Below, one piece after another: positions 47,040 through 54,921 of a stretch of 64,000 nt of DNA (its first letter is position 1; every line of letters begins with the position of its first letter). The stretch covers positions 248,001 through 312,000 of the forward strand of contig NZ_CP045369.1 in NCBI RefSeq assembly GCF_009363535.1. The letters are read 5' to 3'. Source of the stretch: Microbulbifer sp. THAF38 (lineage in GTDB: Bacteria > Pseudomonadota > Gammaproteobacteria > Pseudomonadales > Cellvibrionaceae). Under the pieces are notes generated by a model. That model worked only from the letters and a program-made list of their open reading frames with translations. It made no database searches and was not told the DNA's origin. The translations under genes and the position numbers were made by a program.

Positions 47040-48947
47040 TCAATTGATCATGGTAACGCCACCTTTCAAGGTGAGCATACCACCGCCTTTAACTTCCGCA
47101 GTTGCGTCCCCTTTACAGGAAAGCATGGTTCCTTTGATGGTGATACCTGCTGGTGTTAGCTTGATGCTACTACCGCCAACCTTCAACTCGATAGATGCTT
47201 TAGAGGTTATCTTAATTGCCCCCATGGCATCAGTGGTTTGGCTACCCTTGCTGACTTTAAGGGTATGATTACCTGAACCGATGGTGACAACTTGGTTACC
47301 CTTATTGACATTGAGTTTTTGGTCACCCTTGGCAATAGTGACAATTTCACTGCCGTCAGTGACAGTAATGCTTCGATCCTGTTTGATTTCTAGAGTCTGC
47401 TGGTTTTCTATTTTACCGGTTTGGTCATTGTGGATCACAAAGTTATGATCCTTCCCGGCCTCCATATATATTTCTTCGTTGCCACCCTTGTCATCAAATC
47501 TGAGCTCATTGAAGGTGCTGCCTTCATACTCAGTTTTCCAGCCGCTTTGTGTGGCTGTGTAGTTGGGCCCCGGGTTGTCTCCGTTATAAACGGCTCCGGT
47601 AATCAAGGGTCGATCTGGATCACCATTGATATAGGTGACAACCACCTCCTGATTAACTCTGGGGACAAAATTAGCCCCCCAATTTTTGCCGGCAAAAGAC
47701 TGCATAACTCTTACCCAGCAGCTGTTCTGTTGTGAGTTCCAGGGAAACTTAACTTTGAGCTGTGTGTAGGGGTCTTGAGAGCTGTCTGAAGCCGTTGCTT
47801 TAACTTCTAAAACCCGTGCTACCTGCGGTGAATGGATCTTCTTCGCGCACACATTGGGCTGAGGGCGAGGCATCACACTAGAAGGTATACAGCTAAAGGT
47901 GTTGTGGAAGTGGGTATCTATACCGTTTCCATCCGCTGCAGAGATATGCACGGAGGTAATAAGATACTTTCCTTTTTCGGAGGACAGCGAGTGATCGAAA
48001 TTAAAGCGCCCGCCTGCGGTAAAGGATGGGCAGTCACTACGACCATGGCTCACATCGAAAAGCGCTTCTTGCGCTTCCATCGCCCGCTCGGCAAGTGCTT
48101 TGTGATAGCTGTCAGTAAATTTATGCTTGTGCTCACCGTCGGCCTGGAAATGGTTTAAGCCATAGAGGCCGCGCATGTAGTTTGCAACATCATTCAGCTG
48201 GCTGGTGGTTTTTACCTGCTGCTTGTTATCCTTGGTAGCGGTGTACTCGCTATAGTCTTTTAGCTCAAACCCACCGCCATGATAATTGAAGTTTCTTCTC
48301 CAACTACTCACAGTATTTTTGGTGGGGTGACTGCCTCCGCCATCGTATTCGATGTTTTCGCTCTCACAGTCATAGAAATCCTGGGAATCATCACATAGCA
48401 CAAGCTCATGTTGTCCAGCAGAGTGCTTAAAATAATAAGAGATGCCTTCTTCAGCCATCAGGCGATTGACAAACTCAAAGTCACTCTCATCAAACTGAAC
48501 ACAATATTCACGAGTAATATATTCGGCGTTTAGCTTTAGAGTTAGCCTTATAACACGGCTGTACTCTCCGAGAACCTCTTCCAAAATTTGCTTGGCTGAT
48601 TTGTTTTCAAATACCCTGTTGCTGCCAGCCAAGCTAGTAAACCACAGGCCTGGCTGTAAAATAGCGCTATAACTGCGTACACCCTCAGCATTGACATCAT
48701 GCAGGGAGAACTGTGTGACGTAGCCATTAATATAACGTGGTGTTTCTGCGTGATGAATGGATACCGTTACTGGTTTGCCGACAATATCCTTTTGCTCGAT
48801 AGCATGGTCATCAGAAAGCAATTGTACTTCATAGCGAAAAAGCTTAGATATGTGCTCTTCGCCTTGCAGGGTCGTAGCAATTAGCGCATCTGTGCCAACC
48901 GGGCTATCGACCGTAATCATTCTTTTATCTTGATTGAGTGTAGCCAT
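47040..48947 (-). CDS. vgrG: T6SS spike protein VgrG (TssI)
   Basis: VgrG is the trimeric spike at the end of the Hcp tube. The 635-residue protein has the gp27-like part (LIATTLQGEEHISKLFRYEV, YCVQFDESDFEFVNRLMAEE, GISYYFKHS), the OB-fold/gp5 part (PWNSQQNSCWVRVMQSFAGK, FVPRVNQEVVVTYINGDPDR) and the beta-helix needle with short repeats (KGDQKLNVNKGNQVVTIGSG). There is no extra effector domain at the C-terminus, so it is a structural VgrG. I chose ATG 48947; a TTG at 48959 would add four residues. Confidence 0.95.
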   Translation of the reverse strand: MATLNQDKRMITVDSPVGTDALIATTLQGEEHISKLFRYEVQLLSDDHAIEQKDIVGKPVTVSIHHAETPRYINGYVTQFSLHDVNAEGVRSYSAILQPGLWFTSLAGSNRVFENKSAKQILEEVLGEYSRVIRLTLKLNAEYITREYCVQFDESDFEFVNRLMAEEGISYYFKHSAGQHELVLCDDSQDFYDCESENIEYDGGGSHPTKNTVSSWRRNFNYHGGGFELKDYSEYTATKDNKQQVKTTSQLNDVANYMRGLYGLNHFQADGEHKHKFTDSYHKALAERAMEAQEALFDVSHGRSDCPSFTAGGRFNFDHSLSSEKGKYLITSVHISAADGNGIDTHFHNTFSCIPSSVMPRPQPNVCAKKIHSPQVARVLEVKATASDSSQDPYTQLKVKFPWNSQQNSCWVRVMQSFAGKNWGANFVPRVNQEVVVTYINGDPDRPLITGAVYNGDNPGPNYTATQSGWKTEYEGSTFNELRFDDKGGNEEIYMEAGKDHNFVIHNDQTGKIENQQTLEIKQDRSITVTDGSEIVTIAKGDQKLNVNKGNQVVTIGSGNHTLKVSKGSQTTDAMGAIKITSKASIELKVGGSSIKLTPAGITIKGTMLSCKGDATAEVKGGGMLTLKGGVTMIN

Positions 48948-49008
48948 GGGCAGCCCCAACTATCCCTACGGTGCCTGAAAGAAATGAGAAACTAGCAGAT
49001 TTGCAGAT

Positions 49009-49043
49009 CTTTAGCTGAAAGCTCAATAAGCACTCAGCTAAAG
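49009..49043 (-). terminator. Inverted repeat between hcp and vgrG
   Basis: CTTTAGCTGA (49009-49018) pairs perfectly with TCAGCTAAAG (49034-49043), a 10-base stem with a 15-base loop. It lies in the gap after hcp and before vgrG (both - strand). There is no T-run, so it may act as an attenuator or mRNA stabiliser, keeping hcp transcript more abundant than vgrG. Confidence 0.4.
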
Positions 49044-49056
49044 ACCTGTTTAGATA

Positions 49057-49076
49057 GCCCGCAGAATTCTGCAGGC
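49057..49076 (-). terminator. Palindrome just downstream of hcp
   Basis: A nearly perfect 20-base palindrome centred on GAATTC (49057-49076), with one mismatched pair, lies 32 bases after the hcp stop. A shorter stem with CTTCC/GGAAG around six T/A residues sits just before it. Together with the 49009-49043 repeat this makes a structured hcp 3' end. The role is inferred. Confidence 0.35.
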
Positions 49077-49107
49077 CATCTTTCTTCCAAAAAAGGAAGT
49101 AGACCTA

Positions 49108-49596
49108 TTACAGCGGAGTAGCAGTAGTGAGGTCGTATCCAACACGCATGTTTTTGGGGTTCTTGTTGGATTTGTCTGCGTGGTTGAGGTCAGCCTCAAT
49201 TTTGGCAAAGCTCAGGGAGATGGACTCCTGAGGAGCGCCACCAGCAGAAGCACCAATGCTGTAGGAGGAGATCAGTACGTTTTCCAGCTTGTAAACTGCA
49301 TACTTTTCTACAGAGTTAGCGCCAGTCTGTACAACGTGGATTTCGACAGGTACACCTTCGTCACCGGTTACAGAAGCCTTGAACAGGCCGCCGGATGCAG
49401 CGTCGATGCGCTTGGTGAAGGTAACTTCACTCAGGCTTGGGCGAGAAGCTTCACGGTTGGAGGTAGCGCCGGCTTCCATGGTGATGCCGCGACCAACACC
49501 AAAGTTGAAGCTGTCAACTTCGATCCAGTCTTCATAACCCTGGGCGGTAACATTACCCTTGGTGGCCAATTTGTTGAAGTTCATGTAGATAGCCAT
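49108..49596 (-). CDS. hcp: T6SS tube protein Hcp (TssD)
   Basis: Hcp stacks in hexameric rings to form the inner tube and is secreted in bulk. The 162 residues open AIYMNFNKLATKGNVTAQGY and contain WIEVDSFNFGVGRGI, SRPSLSEVTFTKRIDAASGG, VEIHVVQTGANS and YKLENVLISSYS, all diagnostic of the Hcp1 family. No C-terminal effector extension is seen. It is the first gene of the - strand module and the most likely to be highly expressed; GAGGGA lies just upstream of ATG 49596. Its codons look more selected (GC-rich) than those of the lipase end of the module. Confidence 0.97.
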   Translation of the reverse strand: MAIYMNFNKLATKGNVTAQGYEDWIEVDSFNFGVGRGITMEAGATSNREASRPSLSEVTFTKRIDAASGGLFKASVTGDEGVPVEIHVVQTGANSVEKYAVYKLENVLISSYSIGASAGGAPQESISLSFAKIEADLNHADKSNKNPKNMRVGYDLTTATPL

Positions 49597-49744
49597 GGGA
49601 AATCCCTCTTTGTTGGCTTGAGATGTAGGTGATTAATTCCTCACTACCACATTAGTGCGGCAGCTCAGGTGGTGTCGCAATGACAACTAAGGTGATTTAA
49701 ACAGAGGAAAATGCAAAAAAAAACTTAATTTTCACCTTATTAAA

Positions 49745-49763
49745 TCGACTCTGGCACTAATTA
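49745..49763 (+). repeat. 19-bp direct repeat, copy 1, in hcp-ppkA regulatory region
   Basis: TCGACTCTGGCACTAATTA at 49745-49763 matches the copy at 49810-49828 with one base different. The copies start 65 bases apart, about six turns of DNA, on the same face of the helix. The pair lies 149 bases or more upstream of hcp and about 350 bases upstream of ppkA. This pattern fits a tandem binding site for a regulator. The regulator is unknown. Confidence 0.5.
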
Positions 49764-49809
49764 TTGAAGAGAGAATCTTGATTGTTGAGGGGATGCAGGC
49801 TGTGCTTAT

Positions 49810-49828
49810 TCGACTCTGACACTAATTA
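49810..49828 (+). repeat. 19-bp direct repeat, copy 2, in hcp-ppkA regulatory region
   Basis: TCGACTCTGACACTAATTA at 49810-49828 differs from copy 1 (49745-49763) at one base. See copy 1 for spacing and meaning. Confidence 0.5.
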
Positions 49829-50174
49829 ATTTGCTATCGCCCAGTAAGGATCATTGACCTAAAACAAACGATTGCCTGCTAAAAAAATTAAGAATTGTTA
49901 ACGGCATTATCTTAGTGAAATACTTTGAAATAAAGTTTTTGGCCTACCATCCGCAGTTGTAAGGTAGTGTAATCACTTGTGCTGGTGATTGAGTTCTCCG
50001 CAGGCCCTGTAATTATCGAGAGGTTTGTTCAAAGCGGTTTATAGCCGAACTTATTTGCTTATCCCTTCATTGTTGCCTATGGGGCTGTTCGATATACTTT
50101 GCCCCTATTTAGCTTGACAACCGGGCTGTAGCATTTTGCTGTTACAGTCTTTGGGTGTGTCGAAAAGCTTTCCC

Positions 50175-52805
50175 ATGGAGGCGGAATTGAACGATAAGAC
50201 ACGTGTTGTTCGGCCGAACGGCAATCTGCCCGGTCCGGACAAATCTAACCAGGGACTGACAGAAGATGGCGATGTAACCGTCGTTGTCCATCAGGACTCC
50301 ACCGGGAAAAATGATCATCCACCAGTACGTGGAGCCCAAGCAATACTGCCGTCCGCAGCAGCTGACTTCAATGCGGACGCTACAGTCTTTAGTCCCACTC
50401 CGCGAAAGAATACTGGGCAAAAGAGAGAGCCAGGCAAACTCTCTGGCGGATTCCCTGCGAATCCCATTGATACTTCAGATTCATTCGAGCCATTGCCCTC
50501 TGGAGCTGTTACCAAAACGGTTATCAAAGGGCGCTTTGAGCTGGATAAGCTCCTCGGGGTTGGCGGGATGGGAGCGGTTTATAAGGCTCTTGATCGCCGT
50601 AAGCTGGAAGCCAATGACAGTGAGCCCTACGTGGCCATTAAACTGTTAAATGACGACTTTCAAAAACATCCTGATGCTTTTATTTCCCTGCAGCGTGAAG
50701 CACGCAAGTCACAGACACTGGCCCATCCCAATATCGTAACCGTCTACGATTTCGACCGCGATGGCGACCGGGTCTTTATGACAATGGAGTTCCTAGAGGG
50801 TGCTCCGCTTGACAAGCTCTTGAGAGAGCACGCTGATGTCGGACTGGGGCCGGAAAAGGCGCGATCCGTCTTTTCTGATATTTCCCAGGCCCTGATCTAC
50901 GCCCATTCGCATAAGATCGTTCATTCAGACTTTAAGCCCGGCAATATCTTTGTCACCAGTAAGAAAGGCGCAAAGGTTTTTGACTTTGGTATTGCCAGGG
51001 CAGTCTCTGAAGGGGGGATCGCCAACAAAACCGGTGAAACTACGGTCTTTGATGCTGGAAGCCTGGGAGCACTGACCCCGGCTTATGCCAGTTATGAGAT
51101 GCTCAAAGGGGCAGAGCCAGCCCCATCTGATGATGTCTATGCCCTGGGCTGTGTAGCCTATGAGTTGTTTTGCGGTCGGCATCCCTATGACAAGGTTCCC
51201 GCCGATAAGGCTTTGGAGAAGAAGCTCCGGCCCAAACGTATTAAGGGTTTAAATCGGCGGGAATGGCGTGCCCTCGAAGCCGCTTTGCAGCTTACACGGG
51301 AAGAGCGCACCGATTCCGTAGAGAAGTTTGTCCAGGCATTTTTTGTCAGCAATACCTGGAAATGGGTGCTGGGCGGTGCCTTTGCCATGGTACTTGTAGG
51401 GGCCGGTGTGGGTTATAGCCACTTGGAGCAGCAAAATACGGCTGAACAGGCAAAGGTAAAAGTCGAACTGGAGAAAAAGCTCCAGAAGGAACTTCTGCAG
51501 CGGCGAATTAGCGACAAAAAAGAAGCGATAAATCGCCTGGTGTCTCTGAGTATCCTCACTCCAGCCTGGGAAAAGGATCTCCGTATCGAGCTGCACGAGT
51601 ACTCGGAGCTTAATCCTAGTGATGAAGAGTTTCTCGATAATAAACGTCGTGAGATTTCAGAGCTCTTCCTCGCTGCAGCTACGGGTCAGTTAAATCTAGG
51701 CAACCTAGATCAAGCGGACTCCATGTTGGAAAGCGCCGCGAATTGGTATGGCGTATCCAGTCAGGCTGTGGCGATTAAATCCCAGTTAGCGACCGATAGA
51801 GAGAATCTCCGAGCCCGCCTGGAGGCCGAACGTTTGGAAGCTGAACGCGAGGCAGAACGCATTCGTCTTGCGGAGGAGCGGGCCGAACGCCGTCGCTTGG
51901 CTGCCATAAAAAACAAGCAGATTGATACTGTATTGTCCAATATGGAAGCCGCTCTCACCTGTGGATTCGATATGAATGTCGTTGCCGTGGGAGCCCAGTT
52001 ATCACAGCTAGCAAAGCTGGATAGTGTTAAAGCTAGACAGATTCGCCCGGTTGTCGGTGAAGAACTGAATAACTGTGCCACTAAGCTGGGTGCAGAAGAC
52101 CCCCTAAGAACAGAGGCACTGGTCGATGAATTTAGGGCGCTTCTCCCGGGTTACCAGCCACTCAAAGAATTTAAGCTGGATTTTTGTGGTCACCTGGTGC
52201 CAGGTAGTGGCGGCAGAGGGGCGCGCTACAGCTGCCGTGATCGCCTTGCAGATGGTACCAAGGGACCGGCAATGGTGGTTGTCAGAGGGGTGAGTGGTCG
52301 ACCCCTGGCTGTTAGTAAGTATGAAGTCAGCAATCGCGACCTGGGTCACTACTGCAGTGCAACCAAGCAGTGTGGAGCTTTAGATATCGCTGCAGGCGAT
52401 TTGCCAGTTAATAACCTAACTCTTCAAGACGCAGAAGCCTATCTCAGCTGGTTATCCGAGGAGACCGGATACCATTATCGTCTTCCCACTGAGCAGGAAT
52501 GGTTTGCCGCAGCCAGTGCCAATGGCCAGGAAGAGGTAGCAGATCGCAATTGCCACTTAAAGTACGGCGGTATCGAGAAAGGTGTAGAGTTGGTGCCCGC
52601 GCAGGACGGCTCGATAAACAGGTTTGGCCTGGTAAATGCTGTGGGTAATGTCCAGGAGTGGGCCAGAGGAACCGATGGGGAGTTACTCGCACTCGGCGGT
52701 AATCGACAAGACCCTATGAGCCGCTGTCTCGCTACAACCAAAAGGCTTCATGCAGGCCTCGCGGATGAATTAACTGGCTTTCGCATCGTCAGGGATGTGA
52801 ACTAA
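50175..52805 (+). CDS. ppkA: PpkA-like Ser/Thr kinase with C-terminal FGE-sulfatase-like domain
   Basis: The 876-residue kinase starts the T6SS phosphorylation cascade. A disordered N-terminus (1-115) has three D-x-T motifs (T9 in DKTRVV, T35 in DVTVVV, T70 in DATVFSPTP) that look like FHA-binding sites. The kinase domain (about 118-375) has the Gly-loop LGVGGMGAVYKAL, VAIKLL, HSDFKPGN and VFDFGIAR; the activation loop contains GETTVFDAG. One membrane helix (about 395-415, WVLGGAFAMVLVGAGVGY) is followed by a periplasmic coiled coil (about 420-590) and an SUMF1/FGE-sulfatase-like domain (about 690-876, SKYEVSNRDLGHYC, YRLPTEQEWFAAA, GNVQEWARG). The start ATG 50175 was preferred over TTG 50136. 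Confidence 0.92.
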   Translation: MEAELNDKTRVVRPNGNLPGPDKSNQGLTEDGDVTVVVHQDSTGKNDHPPVRGAQAILPSAAADFNADATVFSPTPRKNTGQKREPGKLSGGFPANPIDTSDSFEPLPSGAVTKTVIKGRFELDKLLGVGGMGAVYKALDRRKLEANDSEPYVAIKLLNDDFQKHPDAFISLQREARKSQTLAHPNIVTVYDFDRDGDRVFMTMEFLEGAPLDKLLREHADVGLGPEKARSVFSDISQALIYAHSHKIVHSDFKPGNIFVTSKKGAKVFDFGIARAVSEGGIANKTGETTVFDAGSLGALTPAYASYEMLKGAEPAPSDDVYALGCVAYELFCGRHPYDKVPADKALEKKLRPKRIKGLNRREWRALEAALQLTREERTDSVEKFVQAFFVSNTWKWVLGGAFAMVLVGAGVGYSHLEQQNTAEQAKVKVELEKKLQKELLQRRISDKKEAINRLVSLSILTPAWEKDLRIELHEYSELNPSDEEFLDNKRREISELFLAAATGQLNLGNLDQADSMLESAANWYGVSSQAVAIKSQLATDRENLRARLEAERLEAEREAERIRLAEERAERRRLAAIKNKQIDTVLSNMEAALTCGFDMNVVAVGAQLSQLAKLDSVKARQIRPVVGEELNNCATKLGAEDPLRTEALVDEFRALLPGYQPLKEFKLDFCGHLVPGSGGRGARYSCRDRLADGTKGPAMVVVRGVSGRPLAVSKYEVSNRDLGHYCSATKQCGALDIAAGDLPVNNLTLQDAEAYLSWLSEETGYHYRLPTEQEWFAAASANGQEEVADRNCHLKYGGIEKGVELVPAQDGSINRFGLVNAVGNVQEWARGTDGELLALGGNRQDPMSRCLATTKRLHAGLADELTGFRIVRDVN

Positions 52806-52877
52806 TAAGAAATACGTTGTTCCCTTCCCTTTAAGGACTGGGGGCGACTTTATAAAAATGAGTATTTTGGGGGAGTT

Positions 52878-54863
52878 ATGCTTGGGCTTGGAAAAAGTAA
52901 GCTGGCACTGTTTGTGGGGGCAGGTTTTCTGTTATCGAATTTGCCAGTTTATGCTCAAGATGAAGGTTCCAGCTTCCGCAGTCGCGTAAGGCAGGCCTTC
53001 GATCAGGATACACCCACCGTCAATGAGGCGGATGTTACCAAGGATTTCCTGCAGCGCACCTACGAAGCCGAAGATCCAAATCTCAATACCGAGATCCCCG
53101 AGATATCCCAGCGTAATCAAGGCCCTAGAATTACGGTTAAGAAATTTAGATTCCATCGGTTGGAGGAGTATCCGGACTTTGGTATCGAACGTGAAGTTAT
53201 CGAGGATATGGCAGAGAAGCTTCGCGTTAAATATATGAAAGAGGATAAAATCCTTGCCAGCGGTTATACCGTAGATAACCTCGAGGAGTTGGCAATTTTA
53301 TTGGGCAATATGAAAGCCCAATTTAGTCCAGGTGGCTTGGGTCCGGCAGAACTCAAAAAACTTGTCAGTGTCATCGAGAAGCAGAATAAAGAGCGCGGAT
53401 TAAGTTATGCCGACCTTGAAGAGATTGCTGCGGAGCTGACTAATTTCTATCGCCGCCGGGGACTTTTTCTCGCTCAGGTACAAATACCTGCTCAAGATGT
53501 TGAAGATGGTGTAGTAACGTTTACCGTACAAGAGGGCCTATTGGGTCAAGTCGTCGCCGAAGATAATGATAAATACGCTCTGGAACAACTGGCTAAGCCT
53601 TTTGAAGAACAAAAAGGCAAGCTGGTTAACCACGATAATATTGAAGAGGGGCTTTACCTTCTCAATGATCTACCTGGTTTAAATGTCACCGGATATTTTA
53701 GTGCCGGTGAAAACCCTGGTGAAACCAAGCTGAACCTAAAAGTACGCGATGCTAGCGGTTGGAAAACATCCTTTAGAATGGATAACCACGGATCAGCGTA
53801 TACCGGAGATCAGAGATTTTATACAACGGTAGACTGGTTAAATCCTTTGGGTATAGGGGATGCTCTGACCATAGGCTACTTGAAATCAACCAATGTTACA
53901 GATTTTGATTCCGATTTTGGTTCTGATCTTGGACAGCTAAGATATAGTCTTCCTCTATTTGGGCCACGCACTAGGCTTCAGCTTTCTGCAGATTACAACG
54001 ATTTTGTTTTGCGCGATGTTGAAGACCCAGATAATCCTGTGAATGTGCTGGATATTCATGGTGACAATACCAGCTACGCGCTCACCGTGGATCATAAATT
54101 CAGGCGCTCCAGAGATTTCAACTTAACAGGCTCATTTGGCCTTACTGAGAAAAAGTCGAATCTGCGGGCAATTACTAAATTTGATGAGCCTGGTGACCAT
54201 GTATACGGCGGCGAATTGGGCTTCTATATGGACCACCTATCCAGTGGTTCTATTTCAATGCTTAATATATTGAGCAGTAGTATCCAATACGGTGAGCATC
54301 AAAGAGAGCTGGAAGATAAGCTGGAGGCAAAGCGTGGTGATCATTTTGCCAAGGTTGCTTTAAATAGTAGTTCACTACTGTTTTTACCTATGCCGTTTAC
54401 CGACGACCAATCCCGCTTAATCATTAAAAGCCGTGCACAACACAGTGATTATCCCCTCCCGGCCTTTGAGCAGATGTCCTTGGGTGGTGCCAATGGTGTT
54501 AGAGCGTTTGATGTGCGAGATTTTTCCGCCGATAGCGCTGGACTTTTATCCGCTGAGTGGTATCCCAGCTTCCCCGAAGTCGTTAATCCCATCCTATTTG
54601 GTCAACGCCTCAATGATATGGTGCAGGTCGCACTATTTGCCGATGTGGGTTACGGCATTGTTAATAACTACAAAGAAGGGAAAGAAGATGACTGGGCGAG
54701 GCTTGCCGGAGGTGGCCTCCTGTTTAAGTTCAGTTGGAATGAATTCTTCTCCAGTAAAGTATCAGTGGGTTGGCCTATTGAAAAAGCCTCCTCAATAGAA
54801 GGTACTGGTGAAGATATAGATCAACCAATGGTCTATGCAGACTTTTCTATTTTTTATAACTAA
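52878..54863 (+). CDS. Two-partner secretion transporter TpsB (ShlB/FhaC/HecB family)
   Basis: This 661-residue outer-membrane protein should export the TpsA encoded next to it. A signal peptide ends near LPVYAQDE. POTRA-type domains follow (RITVKKFRFHRLEEYPDFGI, then YRRRGLFLAQVQIPAQDVED, VVTFTVQEGLLG, NHDNIEEGLYLLNDLPGLNV). Between the first two elements is an extra helical stretch of about 70 residues, making the protein longer than the usual 550-580. The C-terminal barrel ends QPMVYADFSIFYN with a terminal aromatic residue. The loop-6 motif, usually VRGY/F, reads VRAF here. The gene is 72 bases after ppkA and 58 bases before tpsA. Confidence 0.92.
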   Translation: MLGLGKSKLALFVGAGFLLSNLPVYAQDEGSSFRSRVRQAFDQDTPTVNEADVTKDFLQRTYEAEDPNLNTEIPEISQRNQGPRITVKKFRFHRLEEYPDFGIEREVIEDMAEKLRVKYMKEDKILASGYTVDNLEELAILLGNMKAQFSPGGLGPAELKKLVSVIEKQNKERGLSYADLEEIAAELTNFYRRRGLFLAQVQIPAQDVEDGVVTFTVQEGLLGQVVAEDNDKYALEQLAKPFEEQKGKLVNHDNIEEGLYLLNDLPGLNVTGYFSAGENPGETKLNLKVRDASGWKTSFRMDNHGSAYTGDQRFYTTVDWLNPLGIGDALTIGYLKSTNVTDFDSDFGSDLGQLRYSLPLFGPRTRLQLSADYNDFVLRDVEDPDNPVNVLDIHGDNTSYALTVDHKFRRSRDFNLTGSFGLTEKKSNLRAITKFDEPGDHVYGGELGFYMDHLSSGSISMLNILSSSIQYGEHQRELEDKLEAKRGDHFAKVALNSSSLLFLPMPFTDDQSRLIIKSRAQHSDYPLPAFEQMSLGGANGVRAFDVRDFSADSAGLLSAEWYPSFPEVVNPILFGQRLNDMVQVALFADVGYGIVNNYKEGKEDDWARLAGGGLLFKFSWNEFFSSKVSVGWPIEKASSIEGTGEDIDQPMVYADFSIFYN

Positions 54864-54921
54864 TAATTCAGAATTCATCGATAGCTGAAGCTGACCTGAC
54901 CGCTCTATGCAAGGTACCGGT

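Larger units (their letters stand above)
49597..50174. other. Divergent regulatory region between hcp and ppkA
   Basis: These 578 bases separate divergent hcp (-) and ppkA (+) and hold no gene I can support. They contain the direct-repeat pair listed separately, several A/T-rich tracts and a TTGACA at 50114-50119 that could be a -35 box for ppkA, though no convincing -10 box follows at the usual distance. The size fits a region with promoters and activator sites for both directions. Confidence 0.6.

Noticed and set aside
49751..49768. Sigma-54 promoter at the TGGCAC in the first direct repeat
   Set aside because: The expected GC of the -12 element is missing at the right spacing in both copies.
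50114..50145. Sigma-70 promoter for ppkA at TTGACA
   Set aside because: The -35 box is perfect but no acceptable -10 box lies 16-18 bases downstream, so it is only mentioned within the regulatory region.
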